Shown: positions 33,212 through 42,504, counted from the first letter of the stretch. The stretch is DNA of 64,000 nt from Neolewinella aurantiaca (GCF_008014675.1 NZ_VOXD01000006.1:70521-134520), one strand, 5' to 3'. The notes: generated from the sequence alone by a model not told the origin. Made by a program: numbers and translations.

Positions 33212-35782
33212 CTAAAACCGCCCGAACGTGCTGGCGATGCTGATCCGCACCCCAAAATCGTCGTACTTAAAGTCCCGGAAACCGGTCACGAATTCGACCC
33301 GGAGTACCCTGAAGATATTGTCGATCGAGTAGCCCAATTCCGTGTAGTTGTCCGATGTTGGCGTGTAGAGGTAGTTCACGAACAGGTCCTCTTTGAGGCC
33401 CGCCAGGTGCAGTTGCCAGATTTGAGTGAGCAGGAATTTACGGAACTGGTAGTGGCCATACACCTCCAGATATTCCTTGTTCGTACTTTCCAGATAGTAG
33501 GGTAGAAGGCGGTAAGAGCCGATGGGATCGAGCGCGGTGAGCACCAGTTCTGAGGTAGCGAAGTGCTTGTAGTCCGGGAACCCGACGGTTTCGCGGTTCA
33601 GAAACGTACCGCCCCTCACGAGGAGGTCTACGTTTCCTTTTTTGCCGTTGGCGAATCTGCGTTGGTAGCTCGCCTCCAGGGCCGTGAAGTCCGATGCGCT
33701 CTCTCCTATATTGGGAATGCCCGTCCGGATGCTCGCCGTGATGGTTGGTGCGGAGTTCTCGATCAGTTCTTTGCGTTTTCCGTTCATGACATACTCCAGG
33801 CCCGGCCGCCAGGCTACGCCAAGCTTCACGATGGCTGCCGGGGCAACCACACCTACCGGTCCGCGCTCGGCGTTGAAGGGGAGGTTTTCGGCGTAAACCT
33901 CTTCGTCGTCGAGGCCAAACCAGTTGTTGTTGGACGAATTGAGCACCGCGCGGCGGTCTTCGTAGGCGATGGTGGCTTCGGCCCGCCAGGCATCGCCGTA
34001 GTTTTTCCGGTAGTCGAACTGGCCGTAGGCCCGCTCGTAGAGGCGGATGTAATTGGTGCCATTGAACAGGTTGGTGTACGTACTGATCCATGGTTCGATG
34101 GCGGGGCCGTCGTCGAACTGCCGCAGAAAACGACCACCGCTGAGTTTGAACTGAGGCTCGTTGTCTTTGCCGCTGCGCCCCAGGCGCAGGTCGGCCTGCC
34201 AGCTCAGTCGTTTCCAGCCGATGCCATAGCGGGGGTTGAAGCCCACGTTCCATTGTTTCCGGGTGTTACGGAAACCGATACGCCCGCCCAGGGCGTAGCC
34301 CTCAACGGGATTGAAGAAAGGATCGGGAAAAAAAGTAGTTCTGAGGTGCGGTTTTTTTCTCGTTTGGTTACTCTTTATCGAAACCTCCACACCACTGTCT
34401 CCTGCTCCGTTGCTGGTTACCGACACGATACTGTCCCTTCGTTCAAGACTGTCGGCGATGGCGTAGGCCAGTACTTCCTGCTCCGTAAGTGGAACCGGAC
34501 GAATTTTGGCCCACGACGCGGTATCGGTAATGATTTCCACCGTACTGTCCTGTACGAAAGAGTAGGTCTTCACGACCTCTGGTTCCGGAGATTTTTCACG
34601 CTCTTCTTTTTCGTAGCTCCGCATAAGCTTGAAAAGGTCTTTGCGCTTGATTTCGCCACCTTCGTTGAGGCGTTGTTCCAATTCCGAGAGCTTTTTGGCC
34701 TTCTTCGTCTGGCTGGCGACTTCGGGTTGGCTTTTCTCGTCGATCACTTCCACGTAGCCGCCCAGGTCGGGGTTCAGGGTGAGGGCGTAGCCGCTCACTG
34801 TGCTCAGGTAGTGGTACTCAAAAGCTACCCCGAAAAACTGTCCTTCTGCATCCAGGGTGGTCGTTACGGGCATCCAGATGTGATCTTCTATTTCGGCCTG
34901 TCGCTGGGTGATGTCGATTTGGAAACCGAGTTTGTAGGTGGTCAGTTCCAGGCTGTGGATCGCCCAGTCTCCGTTCACGATGTAGATGTAGCCTTCGAAG
35001 ACATCTTCGCCGCGGCTGCGGGGAATCACCTTGATTTTATTGATCAATTCGTCCTGGTCGACGAACACCCCTTCGTGTTCGAATTTATAGTAACCGAAGG
35101 CACGCGGGTGCAGCGGACTAACCAGTTCGCCGGCTACCAGCGGATCGTAGAAGGAGGTAAAAAAGTACTGGTTGGCGTCGAAATCTGAATCGCCGACTTC
35201 CAGTTTAGAGAGCACTTGCTGTTTGTAATTGTTCGGCCGGGTGTACTCGACTTTGCTGGTCGTTTCGGAGGTAAAAGGACGCTTGGTAACTTCTTCGATT
35301 TCTTCACGGTCCTCCTTTCCCGCCAGCATTTTGATCAGGCCGGGGATTTTGTTCACCTTACCCGTTCCTTTGATGTACACTTCGGCCGAGTAAGCGTCGA
35401 GTTGGTTGCGGTGATAATCTGCTTTGGCAATCGCGCGGCGGATCACAGCGTAACTTTTGTCTTCGCCGCCGCTGATGATTTCCACCGTTTCCAGGTCGAG
35501 AGATTCACTCACCAGCTGCACGTCAGCATTTCCACCGCTGATGGTTTTCACCTGGGTTTGGTAACCGAGGTAGGAAAAAACAACCTTGTTTCCGCCGCCC
35601 AGATCTACCTGAAAGTACCCATCGCCGTTACTCGCCGCACCGCTTTTGGTGCTGGGCACATAAATGGACGCAAAAGGCAACGGGTCTCCGGTTTCGGCAT
35701 CGGTGATGCGGCCGCTGACCGTTTGGGCGCTGACGCAGGTGCAGAGAAAAGTTACAAGAAGCAGGCTGAAAAGTGTGCGCAT
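33212..35782 (-). CDS. Outer-membrane protein, carboxypeptidase-regulatory plus DUF5686
   Basis: An 856-residue exported protein with signal peptide MRTLFSLLLVTFLCTCVSAQ. Residues about 20-100 form the carboxypeptidase-like regulatory domain common in TonB-dependent proteins (VSGRITDAETGDPLPFASIYV). The rest matches DUF5686: a beta-rich domain, then many amphipathic strands with aromatic residues ending in ISIASTFGRF, a typical outer-membrane barrel C-terminus. No TonB box or plug is obvious, so it is not a standard SusC/TBDT. A motif copy (35725-35743) encodes part of the signal-peptide cleavage region. Confidence 0.85.
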   Translation of the reverse strand: MRTLFSLLLVTFLCTCVSAQTVSGRITDAETGDPLPFASIYVPSTKSGAASNGDGYFQVDLGGGNKVVFSYLGYQTQVKTISGGNADVQLVSESLDLETVEIISGGEDKSYAVIRRAIAKADYHRNQLDAYSAEVYIKGTGKVNKIPGLIKMLAGKEDREEIEEVTKRPFTSETTSKVEYTRPNNYKQQVLSKLEVGDSDFDANQYFFTSFYDPLVAGELVSPLHPRAFGYYKFEHEGVFVDQDELINKIKVIPRSRGEDVFEGYIYIVNGDWAIHSLELTTYKLGFQIDITQRQAEIEDHIWMPVTTTLDAEGQFFGVAFEYHYLSTVSGYALTLNPDLGGYVEVIDEKSQPEVASQTKKAKKLSELEQRLNEGGEIKRKDLFKLMRSYEKEEREKSPEPEVVKTYSFVQDSTVEIITDTASWAKIRPVPLTEQEVLAYAIADSLERRDSIVSVTSNGAGDSGVEVSIKSNQTRKKPHLRTTFFPDPFFNPVEGYALGGRIGFRNTRKQWNVGFNPRYGIGWKRLSWQADLRLGRSGKDNEPQFKLSGGRFLRQFDDGPAIEPWISTYTNLFNGTNYIRLYERAYGQFDYRKNYGDAWRAEATIAYEDRRAVLNSSNNNWFGLDDEEVYAENLPFNAERGPVGVVAPAAIVKLGVAWRPGLEYVMNGKRKELIENSAPTITASIRTGIPNIGESASDFTALEASYQRRFANGKKGNVDLLVRGGTFLNRETVGFPDYKHFATSELVLTALDPIGSYRLLPYYLESTNKEYLEVYGHYQFRKFLLTQIWQLHLAGLKEDLFVNYLYTPTSDNYTELGYSIDNIFRVLRVEFVTGFRDFKYDDFGVRISIASTFGRF
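35725..35743 (+). repeat. 19-bp dispersed motif copy (perfect) at the DUF5686 signal peptide
   Basis: GGGCGCTGACGCAGGTGCA; triplet TGA. Encodes CTCVSAQ on the minus strand. Confidence 0.75.
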
Positions 35783-36209
35783 AAGTCTGGAGCTATGGGT
35801 TAACGGAAGGTAAAGTACGGCATCATGCTCAGCACTAGATGGGCTTTAACTTAACTTTAGACCAATTACCAGCCGTTGCAGACCAAGGTGTGCAGCCTGA
35901 TGGCAAACCAGATTGGCGGTTGTGATATGGACGGGGTAGCGTTTTCCACAAGCACTCTCTCCGCAGGAAAAGGGACTTGAGCGGCACGCCCCTGGGCTTA
36001 CACACCCTCCGTTGTAAGCCAAGGAACAAATGCCGGCACGATCAAATCTTCAACCCTTCTGCTCCCCTTACAATAACTGAAATTGCCGCCTGTCGTGTCT
36101 CCCCTCTCCCGAGGTGAGGGGCCGGGGGAAAGGGTTTCTGACCGCCCAGGGTGTGAGTAATCCTAGTTGGGAACTATGGTATCTTGCAGATTGTTACACC
36201 CGTAAAGTC
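35783..36209. other. Intergenic region without a gene
   Basis: Divergent spacer of about 430 bp. It contains a single GC-rich element near 36100-36140 (CTCCCCTCTCCCGAGG then GAGGGGCCGGGGG) related to the paired elements at 6516-6698 and 16907-17056. A -7-like TATCTTGC sits at about 36180, about 25 bp before the DUF4230 start. No protein-like frame is seen. Confidence 0.5.
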
Positions 36210-36830
36210 ATGTCCAAACTAACCTTAGTATTAACCACCGCTCTTCTTGCCTTCCTTCTGGGCCTGGCTGTGTTCTGGGGTTTCAGTAAGTCTTCGGCCG
36301 TAGAGACGCAGACGGAAGCAACGGTCTTGTTGGAACAGATTCGCAAGGTCACCAAGCTCGTCACCGTAGAGGGTGACGTCAGCGAACTCTACAACTCTAC
36401 CACCACCCGCAACGTAACTCTGTACATTCCTCTGCCCGCGCGCCTGCGCTTCGATAAAACCGCGACGGTGGAAGTGCGGGGTAAAGTGCTGGTCGGCTAC
36501 AACCTCGAGCAACTGGATATCGACGTCGACGACGCCACCCGCACCGTCCTCATCAGTAACCTGCCCGAGCCGGAAATTCTCGCCATCGATCACGAGTTGA
36601 TCTACCGCAACCTCGAGGAAAGTTGGTTCAACAGCTTCACCGCCGACGATTACAGCGCGCTCAACAAAGAAGCCAAAGACCGCCTGCGCGACGAGGCTCT
36701 GCAGAGCAAGCTCATCCAGGAAGCCCGCCTGGAAGGCAACGGCCTGCTGGAGACCATCCGCTTTTTGGTGGAAGCTTCGGGCTACAGCCTGGAGATTGAA
36801 GGAGAGGCCGATCAACCATCCCAGGGTTAG
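36210..36830 (+). CDS. DUF4230 family membrane-anchored protein
   Basis: A 206-residue protein with one N-terminal transmembrane helix (residues about 4-25) and an extracytoplasmic domain. The order (LLEQIRKVTKLVTVEGDVSE, then RVRGKVLVGYNLEQLDIDV-like strands and LPEPEILAIDHEL) is that of DUF4230, whose role is unknown. ATG 36210 is chosen because the upstream extension lacks a signal and crosses the likely promoter. It converges on the RNA ligase gene. Confidence 0.85.
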   Translation: MSKLTLVLTTALLAFLLGLAVFWGFSKSSAVETQTEATVLLEQIRKVTKLVTVEGDVSELYNSTTTRNVTLYIPLPARLRFDKTATVEVRGKVLVGYNLEQLDIDVDDATRTVLISNLPEPEILAIDHELIYRNLEESWFNSFTADDYSALNKEAKDRLRDEALQSKLIQEARLEGNGLLETIRFLVEASGYSLEIEGEADQPSQG

Positions 36831-36930
36831 CGACACGAACAAGTACGGGCACTCCGTCGTGGAGTACCCGTACTGCTCTGAATCGCAACTGAGCTAAAGC
36901 TGGCGCGGTGATAAACCAGCTCCGTGAGAA

Positions 36931-37923
36931 TCACTGAAGTAACCTAACCCGAACCAGGTTCGCGGCCTCCCGGCCGAAGCCCTTGTTGATTCGCTTCAGG
37001 TCAGCCTTATCCACCCCGGCAAGGCGGTCGGCGTTCTCCTTGTTGAAATCAGCGTAGACATCCTTATTGAACAGACCGAGTACCCGTCCAAAATCCTTGA
37101 TGGTTACGGCACCGATCTTACTCAGTACGTTCTCCAGTCGGTTTTCGTTTACGTACTCCAAGGCAAGGTCGACCAGGATTTGTAGTTCAGGGGCCAGCGG
37201 TTCGGCGGGCTTGGCGGAAGCCTTACGTTGCTTCTTCTCGGCCCACTTCGCGTTCTTGTTCTTCAGGATGACGCGGCTACCGCTGGCAAGGTACTTTACC
37301 TCCACGGGACGAATGACCGTACCCTCAACAACATTCTCCCCGATGTCCGGCAAACCGAGTTCTCCGGGTAGGGTGGAGTTGAAGTCGTTAGGGTATGCCA
37401 AGGCTTCCGCGGCCGGTCCCCGAAACAACGTCTTGGCGTAAAACATCCCGGCGGCTTCGAAGCAGGCGTTGGCGGTATCTACACCCAGGTACTGACCGTT
37501 GGCCGTTACATCAAAGGCATAGAACAGGTTATCGGGGCTGTAGCAAACACCCTTTTGTACCTTCATCGCGTCCTTGACCCGGGGAACATCATCGTGGGGA
37601 TATGCTCCGCCGAACACCTCTCCGAATACGGTCATTTGGTCGAGGCCGGGCATTCCGGCCTTCAGCCGCTTCCAGATGATACGCAGGCTTTTCAGGTTGG
37701 CGGCCAGAATGCGCTCGTGGTGGTAAAAGTTCTCACCGGCTTCGATGGGGCCGCTACGCTTACAGGCTACGAAGTCAACCCCATCGGTCGTGTAAAAACT
37801 CATATTCGCACCGTGCACCTTCTCTTGTACAACGTACTCGCCCGTCCAGTGGCCTTCCAGCTGAATGCGGTTGATGTGTTCCTTACGGTAAGTATTTTCG
37901 ATGGAGTTAAATTTCTTGAACAT
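36931..37923 (-). CDS. RNA ligase, T4 Rnl2 type with C-terminal domain
   Basis: A 330-residue protein strikingly like phage T4 RNA ligase 2, which seals 3'-OH/5'-phosphate nicks in duplex RNA. The adenylated lysine falls at residue 35 in motif I (EKVHGAN; T4 has EKIHGTN, also Lys35). Motif III is VFGEVFGG, IIIa FYAFDV, IV EGTVIRP and V ILKNKNAKWAEKK. The C-terminal domain (residues about 245-330) keeps the Rnl2-specific NRLENVLSKIG and KDFGRVLGL stretches. All nucleotidyl-transferase motifs look intact, so it is probably active in RNA repair. It is a single gene, divergent from purK, with no phage genes nearby. Confidence 0.9.
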   Translation of the reverse strand: MFKKFNSIENTYRKEHINRIQLEGHWTGEYVVQEKVHGANMSFYTTDGVDFVACKRSGPIEAGENFYHHERILAANLKSLRIIWKRLKAGMPGLDQMTVFGEVFGGAYPHDDVPRVKDAMKVQKGVCYSPDNLFYAFDVTANGQYLGVDTANACFEAAGMFYAKTLFRGPAAEALAYPNDFNSTLPGELGLPDIGENVVEGTVIRPVEVKYLASGSRVILKNKNAKWAEKKQRKASAKPAEPLAPELQILVDLALEYVNENRLENVLSKIGAVTIKDFGRVLGLFNKDVYADFNKENADRLAGVDKADLKRINKGFGREAANLVRVRLLQ

Positions 37924-37964
37924 CCGAGATCGTTTTGTTAACAGGATGGGGATGTAATGAAAGC

Positions 37965-37988
37965 TTGGGCGCTAAAAGTTGCGCCCAA
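37965..37988. promoter_or_regulatory. Inverted repeat between the RNA ligase and purK
   Basis: TTGGGCGC (37965-37972), 8 bp, GCGCCCAA (37981-37988): a perfect 8-bp-arm repeat in the 131-bp divergent intergenic region. Could be an operator or an mRNA 5' hairpin of the ligase. Confidence 0.4.
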
Positions 37989-38042
37989 AAATTTAAATCA
38001 GGTCAATTACCGATAGAGAATAGCCAATCTATCAATCTACTC

Positions 38043-38050
38043 TATCTTCG
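38043..38050 (+). promoter_or_regulatory. -7-like element TATCTTCG immediately before purK
   Basis: One mismatch from TAnnTTTG, ending 4 bp before the ATG at 38055. If used, the mRNA is nearly leaderless. Confidence 0.4.
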
Positions 38051-38054
38051 CCCC

Positions 38055-39209
38055 ATGGCAAACAACTCCTCCCCCAGAATCGGCATCCTTGGTGGTGGCC
38101 AGCTCGGCAAAATGCTCTGTCAGGCGGGCGCAGACTGGCACCTCCCCATCCATGTTCTCGATCGTAACCACAGCTTCCCCGCAGCCAACTACGCGACCGT
38201 ATTTCATTCCGGAGACTTCAGCCGTAAGGAAGACGTCCTCGAATTCGGCCGTAAGATGGACATCGTAACCATCGAGATCGAACACATCGATACCGAAGCC
38301 CTGCACCAGCTAGTAGCCGAAGGAATCAAAGTCTACCCCCAGCCCGACAAGATCGACCTGATTAAGGACAAAGGCCTCCAGAAGCAATTCTACGCAGAAG
38401 AAGGCATCGCTACTTCAGATTTCAGCCTTTACGCCGATGCAGCTGCCCTTCGGGCGGCCATTGCGTCCGGGGAGGTTACCCTGCCTTTCGTACAAAAGGC
38501 GAGAACCGGTGGCTACGATGGTCAGGGCGTTGCCGTTATCCGCAACGAGCAGGACATCGAATCCAAATTGCTCGATTGCCCCTGTCTGGCAGAGTCTATG
38601 GTCGACATCGCTAAGGAACTGGCCGTAGTCGTTACCCGTACTCCCTCCGGAGCGATTTCAGTCTTCCCGACGGTAGAGATGGAGTTTCACCCCACCGCCA
38701 ATCTGGTCGAATTCCTCATTTGCCCCGCTGCTATCGACTCGGATACCGACACCCGCGCCGCGAAGCTGGCCATGGAAGTTGCCGAAAAGATGGAGATCGT
38801 TGGCCTGCTTGCCGTAGAACTCTTCCTTACCCCCGAAGGTGAAATCCTGGTCAACGAAGTGGCACCCCGCCCGCATAACAGCGGCCACCATACCATCGAG
38901 GCGTGTATGACAAGCCAGTACGATCAGCACCTTCGTGCAATCATGGACCTTCCCCTCGGGCCTACCGATCTCCTGCGGCCCGGAGCTATGATCAACCTCC
39001 TCGGCGCAGAAGGCCATACCGGCCCTGCAGTCTACGATGGCTGGGACAAACTACTGGCTATACCAGAGGTCTATCCCCACCTCTACGGCAAAGCCGAGAC
39101 CCGCCCCTTCCGCAAAATGGGACATATTACTGCGCTCGGAGATACCGTTCAGATGGCCCGCGAACGGGCTGCTATCGCTAAGGAAGTCGTGCAGGTAATC
39201 AGCCGGTAA
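38055..39209 (+). CDS. purK: N5-carboxyaminoimidazole ribonucleotide synthase
   Basis: ATP-grasp enzyme that carboxylates AIR to N5-CAIR in purine synthesis. The 384-residue product has the N-terminal RIGILGGGQLGKMLCQAG, the VEIEHIDTEAL segment, the ATP-grasp VQKARTGGYDGQGVAVIRN and the C-terminal NEVAPRPHNSGHHTIEAC motif, all typical of PurK. The frame is open 40 codons upstream, but ATG 38055 gives the standard start. purE is not adjacent. Confidence 0.96.
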   Translation: MANNSSPRIGILGGGQLGKMLCQAGADWHLPIHVLDRNHSFPAANYATVFHSGDFSRKEDVLEFGRKMDIVTIEIEHIDTEALHQLVAEGIKVYPQPDKIDLIKDKGLQKQFYAEEGIATSDFSLYADAAALRAAIASGEVTLPFVQKARTGGYDGQGVAVIRNEQDIESKLLDCPCLAESMVDIAKELAVVVTRTPSGAISVFPTVEMEFHPTANLVEFLICPAAIDSDTDTRAAKLAMEVAEKMEIVGLLAVELFLTPEGEILVNEVAPRPHNSGHHTIEACMTSQYDQHLRAIMDLPLGPTDLLRPGAMINLLGAEGHTGPAVYDGWDKLLAIPEVYPHLYGKAETRPFRKMGHITALGDTVQMARERAAIAKEVVQVISR

Positions 39210-39334
39210 ATCTTACGGGCATTCCTTCCGAAACCAGGATCAGGAGAGGTTAAGCGGCAAGTTTTCGTTTTCAGGTCAGCGCGGATAATAATTGTAGGTA
39301 GTTGTATCGACCCTCCCACTACGGTTACTAATTT

Positions 39335-39350
39335 TAGCGAATTTTCGCTA
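39335..39350. promoter_or_regulatory. Palindrome overlapping the GMC gene promoter region
   Basis: TAGCGAA-TT-TTCGCTA, a perfect 7-bp-arm repeat. It overlaps a -7-like TACTTTGC and ends 10 bp before the GTG start, so it is a candidate repressor site. Confidence 0.4.
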
Positions 39351-39360
39351 CTTTGCATCC

Positions 39361-40974
39361 GTGACCTACGACTACATAATCATCGGCGCCGGCTCCGCTG
39401 GCTGCTTACTGGCCAATCGGCTCTCTTCCGACCCGGCCAATAGCGTGCTTCTGGTTGAAGCCGGAGGGCCAGTCAGAAACCCCAACATCATAATTCCCGC
39501 GGGTTACCCGCGGCTGCACCGTACTTCGGTCGATTGGGGTTATTGGTCTGAACCACAAGAGCACTTACTCGGGCGCAAGCTGTACCTGCCCCGTGGCAAG
39601 GTACTGGGCGGAAGCAGCTCGACCAACGCGATGGCTTACGTACGGGGCAACCGGGCCGATTATGATGACTGGGCAGAATCAGGCAATGAAGGCTGGGGCT
39701 ACGACGATATCCTCCCGTATTTCACCCGTCACGAAAGCAATGCTGACATCGTTAACCGCTTCCACGGTCAGGACGGAGAACTTAACGTTGAGTTCCCGAG
39801 TCGCTACCGATCCCCTTTTGCGGAATCCTTCGTCAATGCCTGCGAAGAAAAGGGCTTTGACCGCAACGACGACTACAACGGTAAAGAGCAAGCGGGGGCC
39901 GGACTCTTCCAATTTACGATCAAAGACGGTCGCCGGCATTCGGCGTATACCGCTTTCCTTAAGCCGGTAATGGCGCGCAAAAATCTGCGGGTACTCACCA
40001 ATACTCACGTCGTAAGGGTGGTGGTTAAGAACGATCGGGCAGTTGGTGTAATGGCAGAAGAGAACGGTAAAAGCCAGCAGTTGCTGTCAGCCCGAAAAGA
40101 GGTCATTCTTTCGGCGGGCTCTTTTGGGTCCCCTCAGTTGCTGATGCTCTCGGGTATCGGCGCTAAGGCAGAGCTTGGCCAAAACGGTATTGATTGCGTT
40201 TGTGATGCTCCCGGAGTGGGAAAGAACCTTCAGGATCATTTGTTCTGTCCTATCGGAGCCCTCTCCAAACAACAGATCGGTCAAAACCATTACGTTCGTC
40301 CGTTTCAGATGGCAAGGGCAGCTCTGGATTACCTCGTGCGTGGCAAAGGCGTTCTCAATAACAGTCCTCTGGAAGCGGTTGCTTTTGGCTCAAGTTCCCT
40401 GAGCCCGGGCCGGGTTGATTTTCAGTTTCATTTCTCGTCCTTCCACGTCGGGGAAGGTTACGACTCTGATTTCCACAACTACCGCACCTTCCCGGACCGG
40501 GAAGATGGCTTTACGGTGCTGCCGTCCTTATTGCGCCCTGCCTCCCGTGGTACTTTGCACCTGCGTTCGCGCCACCCACAAGACCACCCCGTCATCCAAC
40601 CGAATTTCCTCTCCCACGAAGACGACCGAAAGGTGATGCTCGAGGCCACTAAAAAAGCCATTGAAGTGATGGAGGCAGATGCATTTTCGCGGCACCGCAA
40701 ACGCCGCTTTTCACCGCCCGACATCAGCTCAGACGACGCAATCTGGCTGCACATTCAGCGCCAGGTCGAAACGATTTACCACCCTGTGGGCACCTGCAAG
40801 ATGGGCCACGACGAACTGGCGGTAGTGGACGAAAAGTTACGCGTAAGAGGGATTGACAATCTCCGTGTTGTGGACGCCAGTGTGATGCCAACCATTGTGA
40901 GCGGCAACACAAATGCTCCGGTTTACATGATAGCAGAAAAAGGAGCGGATATGATTTTGAACTCTTCCGACTGA
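39361..40974 (+). CDS. GMC-family FAD-dependent oxidoreductase (choline dehydrogenase-like)
   Basis: A 537-residue flavoenzyme oxidising an alcohol or sugar, cytoplasmic as written (no signal peptide). The FAD motif IIIGAGSAGCLLANRLS is at residues 7-23, GGSSSTNAMAYVRG near 81, GSFGSPQLLMLSGIG near 255, and the catalytic histidine region YHPVGTCKMG near 473 with the C-terminal NTNAPVYMIAEKGAD. Start is GTG at 39361; a -7-like TACTTTGC and a palindrome lie right before it. GTLHLRSRHP, a conserved GMC strand, is encoded by a near-copy of the 19-bp motif. Confidence 0.92.
   Translation: MTYDYIIIGAGSAGCLLANRLSSDPANSVLLVEAGGPVRNPNIIIPAGYPRLHRTSVDWGYWSEPQEHLLGRKLYLPRGKVLGGSSSTNAMAYVRGNRADYDDWAESGNEGWGYDDILPYFTRHESNADIVNRFHGQDGELNVEFPSRYRSPFAESFVNACEEKGFDRNDDYNGKEQAGAGLFQFTIKDGRRHSAYTAFLKPVMARKNLRVLTNTHVVRVVVKNDRAVGVMAEENGKSQQLLSARKEVILSAGSFGSPQLLMLSGIGAKAELGQNGIDCVCDAPGVGKNLQDHLFCPIGALSKQQIGQNHYVRPFQMARAALDYLVRGKGVLNNSPLEAVAFGSSSLSPGRVDFQFHFSSFHVGEGYDSDFHNYRTFPDREDGFTVLPSLLRPASRGTLHLRSRHPQDHPVIQPNFLSHEDDRKVMLEATKKAIEVMEADAFSRHRKRRFSPPDISSDDAIWLHIQRQVETIYHPVGTCKMGHDELAVVDEKLRVRGIDNLRVVDASVMPTIVSGNTNAPVYMIAEKGADMILNSSD
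40556..40574 (-). repeat. 19-bp motif-like sequence inside the GMC gene
   Basis: Plus strand TGCACCTGCGTTCGCGCCA, one mismatch; triplet GAA. It encodes a strand conserved in the family, so it could be convergent codon choice. Confidence 0.5.
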
Positions 40975-40979
40975 GCTTT

Positions 40980-41630
40980 TCAATCGGTAAGCAGGGCAAC
41001 CAATTCTCCCGTCATCATTGCGGTTGCACCCCATATCTGCTCTTCCCTAACCGACCAGAAAGGCGTATCCGGCAGGGTCATCCCTCCCGCTATTTTCCGT
41101 GGACCGCTCTTCCGGGCGTGAGGGGTAAAGAAATCGGCGAATGGCAACTCCAGAATTCTTGCTACTTCACTTTCCTGCGGAATGAAGTCCGGTCGTTCAT
41201 CGACCCAGCCTACGAAGGGCAGCACTAAAAAGTTACTTACCGGGATATACAAAGGGCTCAGTTCACCAATCAGTTCTACTGCATGCGGAGGTACTCCGAC
41301 CTCTTCCTCCAGTTCGCGCAGAGCAGTATGTGCCGCATCCTTGTCTTCGGGGTCGGCTGAGCCGCCCGGAAAAGAAATCTGCCCGGCGTGCCGGTCTCTT
41401 TTCGGGCTGGTTCGCTGAATATAGAGCAGGTGCAGCCTTTCCGCAATGGGGTAGAAGAGCACCATTACGGAGGCACGACGGGCGTTGAGGGGCGTACTGC
41501 TGTACTCGCCCCGCACAGGCGGGGCCATGAGGCGCTGAGCGGCAAGGCCAGGTAGAGGCGAGGACACCAGCCGTTCGCGCATTAGATCCAGCAGTTGCTG
41601 GTCCTGGGAGGTCAGTACGGGCTCGTTCAT
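40980..41630 (-). CDS. NUDIX hydrolase, CoA pyrophosphatase-like
   Basis: A 216-residue cytoplasmic hydrolase. The Nudix box is GGSADPEDKDAAHTALRELEEEVGV (about residues 90-114), preceded by QISFPGGS as in NudL-type CoA diphosphatases that cleave CoA to 3',5'-ADP and phosphopantetheine. The chain is longer than minimal Nudix enzymes because of N- and C-terminal extensions. It ends a DUF4271-hemD-NUDIX gene set with small gaps (41 and 50 bp), probably an operon. Confidence 0.88.
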   Translation of the reverse strand: MNEPVLTSQDQQLLDLMRERLVSSPLPGLAAQRLMAPPVRGEYSSTPLNARRASVMVLFYPIAERLHLLYIQRTSPKRDRHAGQISFPGGSADPEDKDAAHTALRELEEEVGVPPHAVELIGELSPLYIPVSNFLVLPFVGWVDERPDFIPQESEVARILELPFADFFTPHARKSGPRKIAGGMTLPDTPFWSVREEQIWGATAMMTGELVALLTD

Positions 41631-41680
41631 AATGGTTTTGCTGTTTACACAACACCGGAGAAATACCGAGCGCCGGCGTG

Positions 41681-42463
41681 TTACGCGTTGCTTTCTTTCA
41701 GGTAGTTGTCCAGGGCCATTTCCATACTTGGCACTTTAGGAGGCTCGGGCGCGATATTAACCACCAATCCGTGGTCTTCACAGGCCTTTGTTGTTTTCCG
41801 TCCGGCTACGGCCAGGCGCGTCTCCTTCTGCTCGAAAGTGGGGAAGTTCTCGTACAGAGAGTCGATGCCGAGCGGAGAGTAGAAAATCAGTACGTCGTAA
41901 AATACGTCTTCCAGATCGCTGAGGTCAGCGGATACTGTGCGGTACATCAGGGTTGGCGTCCAGTCAAATTTGTTCTCGTCCAGGTAAGCCGAGACGAACT
42001 CAGAGCCGAGGTTACCGGTAGGAAGCAAGAACTTCTCTTTGCTGCGGTGCTTTTTGAGCGTGGGGGCAAGGTCCTGAATGGTACGTTGACCAAAGAACAC
42101 TTTTCTTTTGCGGTAAACGATGAACTTCTGCAGGTAATTGGCAATTGCCTCGGTCATACAGTAGTACTTCGTTTCCTGGCTCATTTCAATGCGCATTGCC
42201 TTGCAAAGCCGGAAGAAGTGCTCGATAGCGAGCTTGGAAGTAAAAATGATAGCGGAGAACTCGTCCGGGCGTACCCGTTCTTTCCGAAATTCTTTTTCGG
42301 TAAGCCCTTTCACCTCAATAAAGGGTCGCCAGTCGATCTGAAGATCGTATTTTTTCTCCAGGCGAGCGAAGGGACTACGCTCCGGCTGGGGTTGAGACAC
42401 CAGGATGGTGCGGACTGGTTTCAAGGCTTTTTTTGTGTTCTCAGATGCAGCTGCCATACTCAT
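41681..42463 (-). CDS. hemD: Uroporphyrinogen-III synthase
   Basis: Cyclises hydroxymethylbilane to uroporphyrinogen III in haem synthesis. The family is poorly conserved; here a 260-residue two-domain alpha/beta protein begins TILVSQPQPER and contains the late motif DVLIFYSPLGIDSLYENFP plus LAVAGRKTTKACEDHGL, the usual HemD hallmarks. The neighbour DUF4271 is, to my knowledge, commonly adjacent to hemD in Bacteroidota, which supports the call. Confidence 0.85.
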   Translation of the reverse strand: MSMAAASENTKKALKPVRTILVSQPQPERSPFARLEKKYDLQIDWRPFIEVKGLTEKEFRKERVRPDEFSAIIFTSKLAIEHFFRLCKAMRIEMSQETKYYCMTEAIANYLQKFIVYRKRKVFFGQRTIQDLAPTLKKHRSKEKFLLPTGNLGSEFVSAYLDENKFDWTPTLMYRTVSADLSDLEDVFYDVLIFYSPLGIDSLYENFPTFEQKETRLAVAGRKTTKACEDHGLVVNIAPEPPKVPSMEMALDNYLKESNA

Positions 42464-42504
42464 AATTTTCGTCCTTGATATAGTGTTAGGTTGGTGTCAT
42501 TGCG

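Noticed and set aside
32772-33215. A 147-codon frame across the tRNA cluster
   Set aside because: It runs through three tRNA genes and cannot be a protein gene.
33563-35188. A 541-codon plus-strand frame
   Set aside because: Antisense to the DUF5686 gene, whose signal peptide and barrel are clear. The plus-strand translation has no family signature.
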